A stretch of 64,000 bases of DNA. It comes from Paenibacillus glacialis. Lineage in GTDB: Bacteria; Bacillota; Bacilli; Paenibacillales; Paenibacillaceae. Where the stretch lies: contig NZ_LVJH01000002.1 of the NCBI RefSeq assembly GCF_001637205.1, forward strand, positions 310,001 through 374,000, read 5' to 3'. This document shows, in pieces, positions 18,201-25,403 of the stretch. Below the pieces are notes generated by a model. The model had not been told where the DNA came from. It searched no databases and worked only from the letters and a program-made list of their open reading frames with translations. The position numbers and the translations under genes were made by a program. Position 1 is the stretch's first letter. Every line of letters starts with the position of its first letter.

Positions 18201-18450
18201 CCTGAATGATATTTGCAGGGGTATGTCGGATTTGTAGCTCTTGGGGTTCACCCTCTTGCGGATCTTGTGCTGGGGTTAGCACTTCATTCTTCATTTCAAC
18301 ATTAGTTGGAGCGGGGATAAACATGGGCTCCAAGACATCTATTCCTGCGGCAAAACTTGCCGGTGACAACGCACTCATAATCATGCTGCTTAACATTAGA
18401 ATAGATACACTACGTTTCACCTTACTTCTACTGTTCAATGTAATTAACAT
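12274..18450 (-). CDS. Giant S-layer-anchored protein with lamin-tail and metallophosphoesterase domains
   Basis: The protein is about 2058 residues. It has a signal peptide ending near SPASFA. Two lamin-tail (LTD) domains follow at about 188-305 (LLITEMVPDT, YEYVEVYNNT) and 472-590 (LLITELVPNT, YEFVEVYNNT). Several Ig/bacterial beta-sandwich repeats come next. A calcineurin-type phosphoesterase spans about 1283-1490, with metal ligands in MSDTQYY, HTGDVVD, AGNHDVG, SLHEY and SGHYHDA. A Gly/Pro/Thr linker leads to a C-terminal module and three SLH repeats (about 1880-2058), which bind pyruvylated cell-wall polymer. It should act at the cell surface on phosphoester or nucleotide substrates; that role is inferred. 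The ATG overlaps the ribosome binding site, so a TTG 12 bases downstream may be the true start. Confidence 0.88.
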   Translation of the reverse strand: MLITLNSRSKVKRSVSILMLSSMIMSALSPASFAAGIDVLEPMFIPAPTNVEMKNEVLTPAQDPQEGEPQELQIRHTPANIIQELQDFTVRAVINGDTQPWTGHIQYSIDGKDEMSIPLTPEGTQADTYIATIPGAEILGNELKYSITALDEESKPILSTTYSVGIEANQVNQDNLLNVAVPQIPPLLITEMVPDTINLPGISTDGYEYVEVYNNTDHDLNFKNYSFFYNGKDTWTPVVDKDMIIPAHTPVVFWIMNGSNNGEEIDRFNQNYAGSSLEEGKNLFRILGGTGMANTSSRTLVIKDINGNPIVTAAYEAAHVKVNQGIFFKHPAIGSTNMVVMSHSGLKPATPGVIDPDQITPVIVEDNNKAVITHTPATSVDVKDLEITAQVVNPGMNADGTKNPVLLLYKTPSQTRYTSATMVDTKNTGDYTATIPASVLTEESLDYRIQVQTTEKAYSSQVNMPVFDSTKAPALLITELVPNTTNVPTTSSDAYEFVEVYNNTDQPINFKNYKLYYRYPDNGIASDVVWPSTKENFEIPSKQSVIMWIKNSVNLTYTTNDFNKFHNTNLIEDQTLFTIQSDGMANSGRRAIVIKTNTGKEISAAYYDADTVYEGGTKGDETKEDKALVYAYPVNGSTVMIKASSGTLAPTPGTLIATQVPAEPVHVEKDNIAPTVQDLTGVQAINQANSLELKADAKDNRAVTSVEVYIRSDKQVEYVRHNLSEDFNDTMYHYKISSADLIGRGYIDYYFVVSDGMNETTSDVVRVSITGGPDQSALRLNVKDNDIVKGKHTIKGTAQVAGNDALKLNIDGKSLPEANLFSELENDAYFVFDVTNVNYYFKNAVTMGPSDEEDKTILYTFMDPITSYTTLSFPISADRFKIGNDNVIYVRAGSKSSPFDKRPEENKDDFEIKNVRLLLADGTEIWDAAYAEKDKQIKMGDSVGRAESIGFRFDLKANQVNSKAYSWDTTTVADGPHEISLMSGLHEVTSKVIVDNTAPTIKPSVEEGKEYRGAMTLDAIIEDAFAGVDTVEVKLDDKIIELPYTTSSGQMVGGTHKLLINATDKVGNVAKVNVNFNVPDENPLAPQLISPTLGQNNVGSNAKLTVKVQDPTSDLMDVLFYKGFKYDGNRAEGFTGYTNASVTEPPKEMVPAGEKALSPDEYKKISAVDGEYLINDSVEKFPYQRFEVKLDSSVKQTDRVEINWKGKSLEGRKVSLYAWSPSSNKWVQLDHIIAGTEDFELKAVVNAGDYANAQIIQVMVQDEIAIQAADTTATTNKPMPETQDPYDFSFVWMSDTQYYSQSYPKIYEKIVNWVVDQKEKMNIKYVIHTGDVVDKSYQEYQWLEADKDMKVLEDAQIPYGVLAGNHDVGHQDNDYTKFQQYFGEDRFKNNLTFAGSYENNRGHYDLVSSNGNDFIIVYMGWGLGDKEIDWMNEVVAKYPERKAILSLHEYMLVSNNRAPIADKIFEKVVKPNKNVFATLSGHYHDAQLKVDELDDNGDGVTDRKVFQMLADYQGAPEGGLGYIRLMQFDMKNNKLHIKTYSPHLDDYNFYDPLTNPNKDEFTLDLDLQPKTKRVATDYISVKVYTDELIGSKEKVKSGVQASVNWTNLSPNSYQQWYTKAEDQNSGSTRSDIWGFYTGAADEGEHPEVPGGGSDTGGNNGSPNQGTGTTPTPMPPTTETAQGKITITPDADGIYKIEEAVLDKAITGAVNGKVVITLNNKLGQGIVPVIHLPATSVQKAKNNNLSIIIVAPELTVTLSAASLPEHLNDADLLVLRMDTTMNTSMQNAISQSIGSNKEYTLSGLVYTLSMVTIKGQTETQILELTGPVTVERARTNHSLNTDYAGVYYLNGAKPEYMGGIFNGNTVTFTTNHFSSFTVLEYHKEFADVLGSWAADYIGKLTAKHIINGTDENHYSPKLNVTRADFVTLAVRALGLDTKVVEHSFSDVPMNAYYADAVTQAAKLGLIQEDGGKFRPKDTISREEAAVILMKMSEYMKQSRRGSSNLTFADMGDVSAWAREAVSQVNESGLMNGKGNNTFDPQGSVTRAEIAKMLYVLLNK

Positions 18451-18590
18451 CTCCCTCTGAATATGTGTTAATAGATTGCGTACTACCTATTCTAGGAGAG
18501 TTTTGTTTGGTGAATATCATTCTATTGTTAATGGATCGTTAATGTTGTTAAATATTATCTAAAGGTAAACTTCGCTCTCCATACGTAAAT

Positions 18591-18626
18591 AAGGTCGTTC
18601 CGAGGATTACTCCTTAGAACAACCTT
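18591..18626 (-). terminator. Terminator after the 213-aa membrane protein gene
   Basis: AAGGTCGTTCCGAGGA and TCCTTAGAACAACCTT pair around TTAC, about 18 bases past the stop codon on the minus strand. Confidence 0.75.
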
Positions 18627-18643
18627 ATTAGATTATGATTTAT

Positions 18644-19285
18644 TTAAATATTTCTCTTGATAAAGGTCATGATTGGTGGATTCTTTACTCTGTATGCCAA
18701 CATAGCCATACCAATCAACAATGCCACTCCTGAAATAATCATGGCGCCCGTCGGGCCTATGTAAGCCATCGTCTTATACAAATAATAAACGGATGCTTTA
18801 ACTACTCTAGTTCTATCAAGGCCTTGCTGTGCCTCAAAAGCAAACCAAGTCAAAAATGTACCTAATCCAATGATAATAAGAAGCATTAATAGTGGTCTAA
18901 ATGCTGCCGTTAATCGATTATACTCCTTCACTCGGAAACTGCACTCATCCTTTAGGTAGTGGTATATCTCATGTAGAAATTGCTCCTTATGCTCCTTGCT
19001 TTCTATAGCCAGGAAATCTGTTTCCTTCTTACCGTTCGCTTTGGTTTTGAGCGTGATTATATGCGTTTTTTGGTTAGATGATATTCTTACTATAGTGTTT
19101 ATGTTGTATACCTTGTTTAGATTTAAACTATCAAAAAAGTTCTCATCCCCGTTCATATTTTCAATAAATTGTTCAGCTTCATCTTGGTTAATTTCGTCAA
19201 TTATGTAATCTGGCGTAAGAATAATAACTTTATTTGAATCTGAATCAATAGGAAACATTGTCGTTTTAAACTTGTGTTCTGCCAT
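18644..19285 (-). CDS. Hypothetical membrane protein with two TM helices
   Basis: The 213-residue product has a soluble N-terminal half of about 125 residues with alternating beta strands (KVIILTPDYIIDEI, NTIVRISSNQKTHIITLK). Two membrane helices follow: LLMLLIIIGLGTFLTWFAF and, after a short loop, MIISGVALLIGMAMLAY. There is no signal peptide. The N-terminal domain resembles a small PH-like or lipid-binding sandwich, but I cannot assign a family. AGGAGG precedes the ATG. It is a single gene between two terminators. Confidence 0.65.
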   Translation of the reverse strand: MAEHKFKTTMFPIDSDSNKVIILTPDYIIDEINQDEAEQFIENMNGDENFFDSLNLNKVYNINTIVRISSNQKTHIITLKTKANGKKETDFLAIESKEHKEQFLHEIYHYLKDECSFRVKEYNRLTAAFRPLLMLLIIIGLGTFLTWFAFEAQQGLDRTRVVKASVYYLYKTMAYIGPTGAMIISGVALLIGMAMLAYRVKNPPIMTFIKRNI

Positions 19286-19392
19286 TACTAATCCTCCTTT
19301 TTACTACTTTATCGGAATAAATAGTATATTTTTGAGATTTAATTTGAATAAATGGGAAATTATATTTAATCGATCTTATTTAACTCTAAAAA

Positions 19393-19620
19393 AGGAAGCT
19401 CATTCCTGAGCCTCCTGACTAGTTATCAAATTGTGGTGATACCCACTCCTGATACAAAAAGTGGCGCCTCTTTCCCCGACCTCTGTATCACACCCTTCAG
19501 GCAGTGTAGCGAGGGGGAAATCCATATTGGTCTGCCGAAGGGCAGCAAAACGCACACTCCGATATTATAACCGTGTGAAATTGCTGAAACCAGGTCAGTA
19601 TGTAACCGTAACATGATAGT
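19393..19620 (-). ncRNA. Candidate structured non-coding RNA (family not recognised)
   Basis: The interval has no convincing ORF but is dense in hairpins on the minus strand. These include CTGCC/GGCAG with a 4-base loop, TTTCCCC paired with GGGGAAA enclosing ACAC/GTGT, CCACT/AGTGG, and GTGG/CCAC around GTATCA. It ends in a strong terminator (GGAGGCTC and GAGCTTCC, then TTTTTT, near 19391-19413). A TATAAT at about 19562-19567 on the minus strand could start a transcript of about 160-175 nt, but its -35 is weak. It could instead be the 3' region of the malic enzyme mRNA, a 6S-like RNA or a leader of the gene at 19285. Confidence 0.4.
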
Positions 19621-19643
19621 TAGTAATACAACCCTTCCCCTAT

Positions 19644-21047
19644 TTATCTAAAATCAGGCGGAATACGTCTTGCCACGCCCGTTAGAATCGCTGTTTCAAC
19701 AATGGCTTTACGCACCGCCGGAACGACCTTGTCATTGAATATGCTCGGGATGATGTATTGCTCGTTAAGCTCTATATCTGATACAACCGAGGCGATAGCA
19801 CGGGCAGCCGCTAATTTCATGGGCTCATTGATTCGTTTGGCTCGGCAATCAAGCGCGCCTCGGAACAATCCAGGAAATACGAGGACATTGTTAATTTGGT
19901 TCGGATAATCACTTCGTCCAGTTGCCAATACGGCTACATGCTTAAGAGCTTCTTCAGGATTCACTTCAGGTTCTGGGTTAGCTAAGGCAAATACAATGGA
20001 CTTCTCGTTCATTGACTGAACGTCATCTCCGTTTAACAAGCCTCCACGTGAAACACCGATAAATACATCTGCTCCGCGTATGACTTCTTTTAATGACCCT
20101 GACTCCCTCTCCACTTGTGGCTGTTCTGCTAGCCACTGCCACATCGGCTGTTCATACTCCCCCCCATAGACGATAGCACCTTCCTTGTCTACTGGAACAA
20201 GGCGTGTAACACCTGCATCTAGCAGTATTTTACATATAGATACACCTGCCGCTCCGATGCCATTAACGACGATACGCACATGATTAATCCGTTTATTTAC
20301 AATCTTCAACGCATTTAAGAGTCCAGCGATTACAACCACTGCGGTCCCGTGCTGATCATCGTGGAAGATCGGAATATCCAACTCCTCGGTCAACCTTTGC
20401 TCGATTTCAAAACAACGGGGGGAACTAATATCCTCAAGGTTAATGCCACCAAATATAGGACTCACCGCTTTAATCGTACGGATAATTTCTTCAGTATCTC
20501 TCGTATCTAGACACAGTGGAAATGCATCTACACCAGCTAGTTGTTTGAATAACATGGCCTTTCCTTCCATGACAGGCGCTGCTGCATAGGGGCCAACATC
20601 GCCAAGTCCAAGTACAGCTGTTCCATCTGAAATCACGGCGACTGTATTACGTTTGATGGTTAAAGAATAAGCTTTACTTGGATTCTCATGAATAGCCTTA
20701 CATACTTTAGCTACACCTGGTGTGTATACCTGTGACAGATCCTCGCGATTCTTGATTGGAAGCGTAGGTTGAATCACGATTTTGCCGCCCAGGTGAACTA
20801 GAAAGGTGCGGTCGGATACGTTAATTAACTTAATTCCAATAAGATTTTTTAACGACTCGACAATTAAAGCTTCACTATGCTCCCCTGCATCTACCGTAAT
20901 GTCTCGTATCGACGATTCCTTACCCGAACGGATCACATCAATCGACGTAATATCCCCACCTGCTTTACTCACTACGGCCGCTACATCTCCGAAGCTAACT
21001 GTGTCATGATCCAATTCCAACCTTACGATAATACTCGTTTGTGCCAT
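19644..21047 (-). CDS. NAD-dependent malic enzyme with N-terminal ACT domain
   Basis: This 467-residue enzyme catalyses oxidative decarboxylation of malate to pyruvate. Residues about 1-85 form an ACT regulatory domain (SIIVRLELDHDTVSFGD). The malic enzyme core follows (NREDLSQVYTPGVAKVCK, IFHDDQHGTAVVVIAGLLNA, VNGIGAAGVSICKILLDAGV), then the C-terminal FALANPEPEVNPEEA and VFPGLFRGALDCRAK. The arrangement matches Bacillus YtsJ/MalS-type enzymes. The ATG at 21047 lies 12 bases after GAGGAGG; the ORF is open further upstream, but without a better start. It is monocistronic. Confidence 0.92.
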   Translation of the reverse strand: MAQTSIIVRLELDHDTVSFGDVAAVVSKAGGDITSIDVIRSGKESSIRDITVDAGEHSEALIVESLKNLIGIKLINVSDRTFLVHLGGKIVIQPTLPIKNREDLSQVYTPGVAKVCKAIHENPSKAYSLTIKRNTVAVISDGTAVLGLGDVGPYAAAPVMEGKAMLFKQLAGVDAFPLCLDTRDTEEIIRTIKAVSPIFGGINLEDISSPRCFEIEQRLTEELDIPIFHDDQHGTAVVVIAGLLNALKIVNKRINHVRIVVNGIGAAGVSICKILLDAGVTRLVPVDKEGAIVYGGEYEQPMWQWLAEQPQVERESGSLKEVIRGADVFIGVSRGGLLNGDDVQSMNEKSIVFALANPEPEVNPEEALKHVAVLATGRSDYPNQINNVLVFPGLFRGALDCRAKRINEPMKLAAARAIASVVSDIELNEQYIIPSIFNDKVVPAVRKAIVETAILTGVARRIPPDFR

Positions 21048-21394
21048 CGGTAAATCCAACCTCCTCATTGTAAGCGCATTCATAAAATTGATGTATTCTT
21101 TATTTGTAAACATAATATACAATATTTGAATTCATTGAACAATATAAACCATCTATTACTTCTGTCTTATTTGGAGACTGAGGACTTAGGATTATCGCTA
21201 GAGGATCGATATTTACGAGATTCAATAAGCAATTTGGGCTATATCCTCACAAAGAGAAAGTAACTCGATTGAAGAATGCCCAATGATCCTATTCTATGAC
21301 AAATGCCCTAATAAATAACACCGCAGTTTGCACGTGACCATGCTACAATAGTTGTATATACCTTCTTTATAAAGAGAATGACTAGGGAGACCTC
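21048..21394. other. Divergent promoter region with a possible gene remnant
   Basis: This gap separates malic enzyme (minus) from the hydrolase gene (plus). Around 21218-21294 the plus strand reads FTRFNKQFGLYPHKEKV to a TGA, which resembles the last helix of an AraC-type regulator. It is too short to be sure. Nothing else stands out. Confidence 0.3.
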
Positions 21395-23632
21395 ATGGAA
21401 CTCGAAACTACAATATATACACCATTGAAACCTTCATTCCGCTCACGAATGAGATTACGGATCAAGGCAACCTTTGCCTTAGATACACGTTTTTGGAGGA
21501 TCGCTCAAAGTGGTGTCTGGGCTTCATTCTGTTTGATATTTGCATTAACATCGCTCAGCATGCCAACCGGATTAGGTACGTCTCTTGATATATTTCTATC
21601 TATCACAGCAGGCACGATCGGACTCGCAATTTCAGCGACCCTACTTGCACTATTACTTTCCTTGATAGGACTTCCTATTCCGCGTCTGTTCACTGGCGGG
21701 GTTTTATTTGAATTGATCGCTATTTATTTTATGTTTTGGATTCCAGGTAGCGGCATAGCCGTATCGATTGCTTCATCAGTGATAGTCACTTTGCTAGGTG
21801 TACTCCTTGGATGTTGGATGGCACTTATTGCTAGCCAGCATATAAAGACCCGAACCAAATGGCTATTCTCTATTACGCTTTGTATGTTGTCATCTATCAT
21901 CATAGGTTTCATCGATCGTGAGAAATCAGACGTAACGCAGATGTACAGCATCTCAGATCGTAATGTTTCTACTATTCCGCTTTCGAGTCCAGCGGACCCA
22001 GGCGTATTCAAGACCAAATATTTCACTTATGGAAGTGGATATGATATACACCGGAAGGAATACGGACCTAAGGCTGAACTCAAATCAACATCCGTAGATG
22101 CCTCTTCCTATATTGATAAATGGCCGTGGCTTCGTTCCTTGTTTTGGGGATTTGATCAAAAGGCACTTCCTTTGAACGGAAGAGTCTGGATGCCCTCAGG
22201 GAATGGTCCATTTCCGCTCGTACTGATGGTTCATGGCAATCATTTAATGGAGGATTATTCCGATGAAGGATATGGTTATCTCGGAGAGTTACTAGCTAGT
22301 AGAGGGTTTATTGCCATTTCGGTAGATGAGAACTTCCTAAACTATTCGGTGTGGTCGAATATTCCAGATAATGATATAAAGATACGTACTTGGCTTCTTC
22401 TTAAGCATTTACAACAGATCCAAACCTTCTCGGAGCAGTCTGAGTCTCCCTTCTACAATAACGTCAACTTCGACCAAATTGCTCTCATCGGCCATTCTCG
22501 AGGGGGGCAAGCGGTAGCTATGGCAGCAGATTCGGACCGTTGGTTTCGATCAGACCTAGATTTAAAGAAAGATCTAAAACATTTTTCTATTAAAGCCGTG
22601 GTTGCTCTTGCTCCAACGGATACAATGGTGGATGGGATGCAAGCGAAACTTCGTAATGTCAGTTACATGGTACTTCAGGGATCACGAGATGGAGATTTGA
22701 ATGAGTATTTCGGTGAACGACAATACGCACGTTCTAGCTTCACTCCTGATGATAAAGGATTTAAAACTTATCTTCATATCCCTAATGCGAACCACTCCCA
22801 GTTCAATACCTCATGGGGAGGACTGGATATAAGCTTACCGAAGGGGTTATTACTCAATCAAAGTCAGTTAATGACGGCATCCGATCAACAACAAATCGCT
22901 AAAGTGTATGTTTCTGCCTTCCTAGAAACCATCCTACACGAGTCGCAAGACTATAATCCATTGTTTCGTGATTATCGGACAGGACGTGATTGGCTACCGG
23001 AATCCATCTATTACAACAGATTCGAGGATGGCAATTTCATCGCGCTTGCGAGATACGATGAAGATAAGGACAGAACTACACTCTTAAATAACGGTACAGC
23101 TGATGCAAGTAAAGGGCTACGTTGGACTGAAGAATCTAGTACCCCTCAGAATAAGAGTGTTCTTTTGGAAAATAGTGAACATCATGCTCAAGAATCCTCC
23201 TACTCACTAAGTTGGGATGAGGATGATGTACTCGATCAATTTACAGAAGCCGATGGATTGTCCTTATCAATCGCAGACCAAAGTATGGAAGGGGCGCTTA
23301 AACAGGGAGACCTTCTACCCATTTCCGAAATGGAAATCACATTAGAAACGAGTGATGCTGTGTCCGTTACCCTTCCATTGTCTCAATTCATGACCCTACA
23401 GCCAATGATAATCCCTCGCTTCACGAAGAGTCCATGGCTTGAGAAGCATTTTGATGATGGTAACTATAATCTTCCAGAGAAAGCAATATTCCAAACTGTT
23501 GAATTGCCTTTCGAAGTGTTCCAGGAGGCAAATTCTATCTTCGTACCCGCAAATATCAATAGAATCACTCTGAATTTCAGTAATGGACCTAGCAAAACCA
23601 TTTTAGATGATGTGGGACTATATCGAAATTGA
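21395..23632 (+). CDS. Membrane-anchored alpha/beta hydrolase (745 aa)
   Basis: Residues about 30-180 contain four to five hydrophobic helices (for example LGTSLDIFLSITAGTIGLAI and IAVSIASSVIVTLLGVLLGC). An extracytoplasmic alpha/beta hydrolase follows, with MVHGNHLMEDY (oxyanion region), GHSRGGQAVAMA (nucleophile Ser, about residue 368), GSRDGDLNEYFG (acid Asp) and NANHSQFN (His). The last 180 residues form a separate beta-rich domain. The catalytic set is complete, so it should be an active esterase or lipase-like enzyme; the substrate is unknown. A small gene starts about 35 bases downstream, suggesting an operon. Confidence 0.8.
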   Translation: MELETTIYTPLKPSFRSRMRLRIKATFALDTRFWRIAQSGVWASFCLIFALTSLSMPTGLGTSLDIFLSITAGTIGLAISATLLALLLSLIGLPIPRLFTGGVLFELIAIYFMFWIPGSGIAVSIASSVIVTLLGVLLGCWMALIASQHIKTRTKWLFSITLCMLSSIIIGFIDREKSDVTQMYSISDRNVSTIPLSSPADPGVFKTKYFTYGSGYDIHRKEYGPKAELKSTSVDASSYIDKWPWLRSLFWGFDQKALPLNGRVWMPSGNGPFPLVLMVHGNHLMEDYSDEGYGYLGELLASRGFIAISVDENFLNYSVWSNIPDNDIKIRTWLLLKHLQQIQTFSEQSESPFYNNVNFDQIALIGHSRGGQAVAMAADSDRWFRSDLDLKKDLKHFSIKAVVALAPTDTMVDGMQAKLRNVSYMVLQGSRDGDLNEYFGERQYARSSFTPDDKGFKTYLHIPNANHSQFNTSWGGLDISLPKGLLLNQSQLMTASDQQQIAKVYVSAFLETILHESQDYNPLFRDYRTGRDWLPESIYYNRFEDGNFIALARYDEDKDRTTLLNNGTADASKGLRWTEESSTPQNKSVLLENSEHHAQESSYSLSWDEDDVLDQFTEADGLSLSIADQSMEGALKQGDLLPISEMEITLETSDAVSVTLPLSQFMTLQPMIIPRFTKSPWLEKHFDDGNYNLPEKAIFQTVELPFEVFQEANSIFVPANINRITLNFSNGPSKTILDDVGLYRN

Positions 23633-23666
23633 AGAAAAGTGTACAATAGTTGAGGAGGTGATTGAC

Positions 23667-23897
23667 GTGGACAACGAAATACTTCGTTATACATTTGCAT
23701 ATAAGGTGATATCTACGGGTAATGAAGAACAAATTAGCGTATTTGCCGATAGCAAAGAGAAAGCTTCCGAGCTTGCTTTAGAGACGGCTTATGATTATGA
23801 GTTTACTTCTAAGGAAGACATTGAAATGGGGCAACTCCTGAGCATTTCTAAAGCAGTTGGTGATAATTACGTTGAATGTGCAGGCTGCGCATCATAA
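23667..23897 (+). CDS. Small hypothetical acidic protein (76 aa)
   Basis: The reading frame is open from 23607, but GAGGAGGTG is placed ideally for a GTG start at 23667, giving VDNEILRYTFAYKVISTGNE at the N-terminus. The product is acidic and soluble, with a beta-alpha-beta pattern and CAGC near the end (VECAGCAS), possibly a metal or redox site. I do not recognise the family. It lies directly behind the hydrolase gene and before a terminator. Confidence 0.65.
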   Translation: MDNEILRYTFAYKVISTGNEEQISVFADSKEKASELALETAYDYEFTSKEDIEMGQLLSISKAVGDNYVECAGCAS

Positions 23898-23905
23898 CCC
23901 AAATA

Positions 23906-23952
23906 AGAGGCTGTCCCATAAGTCATAAGAATGGCTGGGACGCCTCTTTTTA
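23906..23952 (+). terminator. Terminator of the hydrolase operon
   Basis: AGAGGC-TGTCCCA and TGGGACGCCTCT form a hairpin followed by TTTT, just after the small gene. Confidence 0.85.
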
Positions 23953-24085
23953 CTATTTCAACCCGATTGACTCTTTATCCGATCGCTGATTCATCGGTCA
24001 TTGTATAGAGAGACTAATCCGGTTTCGAGACCAACGGCATCTTGTCCCAGTAAAAAAGCTCATAAGCGTTGTTCTCACATTGGCT

Positions 24086-25144
24086 CTACCACAGATTAAG
24101 TGCCAGCTTTAAGAAGCTACTACCACCCTTAATCGACAATACTAGGCGCAGCCAGAGAAACAAATTAAAAATCGTCACTTTGCTCTTCAAGGACGAACAG
24201 CAATAACGTAGCGCCCTCTCTCTGTCGAGTCTATTAATATAGCTTAAGGTGAAATATTTGCTAGCGATGCCTATATCTATATTTCGCAAGGAACGCCGCT
24301 TACCCTTCAAGTTATCCGCATTCTCCACCTTACTTCTTATAAGAGTCCTTACTTGAATAGATTTATGCGATAATGCCTCCAACTTCTCCATCAATTCTTT
24401 GTTCGTATGTAGCATATCGGGATCGAGTTGCCATCTGTCGCAGAAGAAATATATGCTATCAGGCGATTGATTATATACAAAATGTGGTTTCGTAATTAAC
24501 ACTATCTTGCAACGGTCAAAAAACTGAATCAAAAAGGTAGTGTCCTCTCCAAGATACAACTCCTCATTAATGAGTTCAAAGGCTAGGAGCAATTCTCTCT
24601 TAAATACCATCGTATTTAAGTTAAAGAAGTTTCTTGTGTGAGATAGAAATTGTTCGAATACACCTTCTTCAAATAGGATCACGTCAGTATGGGACGTATT
24701 GATCGCTCTCATCTTGCTTATGAGCTTCTGCTCCACCTTATTATCAAAATTATGTACAGTCTTAGGACCATGCTGCTCCACCCACAAGGCAAAACTGATA
24801 TCGGCTTCAGTTCGATGTATTACGTCTAAGCTGTCCTGTAAATGACAGGTATACCATTGGTCATCAGAATCAAGAAAAGAAAGCAGTTCCCCCTTCGCAT
24901 ATAACATTCCGAAGTTTCTCGCTCCACCCGGCCCCTTGGATCTATCATTAACTACATAATTGATTCTGGCATCTTGTCGCACAAATTGCTCCACAACTTC
25001 CCTTGTGTTATCAGTGCTACGATCATCAACGACAATTAACTCCCAATGGGTATAGGTCTGATCAAGGATCGACTGAATTGATGCTGAAATTACGTTCGCC
25101 CTGTTATATGCAGGCATCACAATACTGATTAAAGGATGGTTCAT
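24086..25144 (-). CDS. Family 2 glycosyltransferase
   Basis: The GT-A fold of family GT2 is clear: ISIVMPAYNRANVISASIQS, then VVDDRSTDNT (first Asp pair), GPGGARNFGM and FLDSDDQWY (DxD-type metal site) in the first 110 residues. The 352-residue protein has no signal peptide and only weakly hydrophobic C-terminal stretches, so it is cytoplasmic or peripheral. It probably adds a sugar to a surface polysaccharide or glycoprotein. No other glycan-synthesis genes are adjacent, so the acceptor is unknown. AGAGGAG precedes the ATG. Confidence 0.88.
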   Translation of the reverse strand: MNHPLISIVMPAYNRANVISASIQSILDQTYTHWELIVVDDRSTDNTREVVEQFVRQDARINYVVNDRSKGPGGARNFGMLYAKGELLSFLDSDDQWYTCHLQDSLDVIHRTEADISFALWVEQHGPKTVHNFDNKVEQKLISKMRAINTSHTDVILFEEGVFEQFLSHTRNFFNLNTMVFKRELLLAFELINEELYLGEDTTFLIQFFDRCKIVLITKPHFVYNQSPDSIYFFCDRWQLDPDMLHTNKELMEKLEALSHKSIQVRTLIRSKVENADNLKGKRRSLRNIDIGIASKYFTLSYINRLDRERALRYCCSSLKSKVTIFNLFLWLRLVLSIKGGSSFLKLALNLW

Positions 25145-25330
25145 TCATTTCTCCTCTCTATTCGTAGAATACACGTAAATGCAAGTCTACAAAAATTTCA
25201 TATATTTTGGGGATAATAGATTCATTTGAACGTTCAAAGTTAGTTTAATGTTCCCATATTTACAAGTCAAGTAAATATTGGTATTTAAGTAATTTGATTC
25301 CTTCACTTGCATTCTACTAGTTCTTATAAA

Positions 25331-25370
25331 AGATGACTCCTGATCAAATCGATCAAATCAGAAGTCATCT
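25331..25370 (-). terminator. Terminator of the LPMO gene
   Basis: On the minus strand AGATGACTTCTGAT and ATCAGGAGTCATCT pair around a 12-base AT-rich loop, followed by TTTTATAAG. A half copy of the same hairpin survives at the second LPMO remnant (39896-39915). Confidence 0.8.
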
Positions 25371-25403
25371 ACATGATTATTTAAGATTAAAGGCTGTCCG
25401 AAT

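Noticed and set aside
19426-19614. A 62-codon ORF on the minus strand inside the structured interval
   Set aside because: It has no ribosome binding site, its composition follows the hairpin arms, and the interval ends in a terminator; RNA structure explains it better.
21218-21294. A possible AraC-type C-terminal remnant (FTRFNKQFGLYPHK)
   Set aside because: Only about 25 codons with no supporting upstream helix-turn-helix; kept as a note, not called as a gene.
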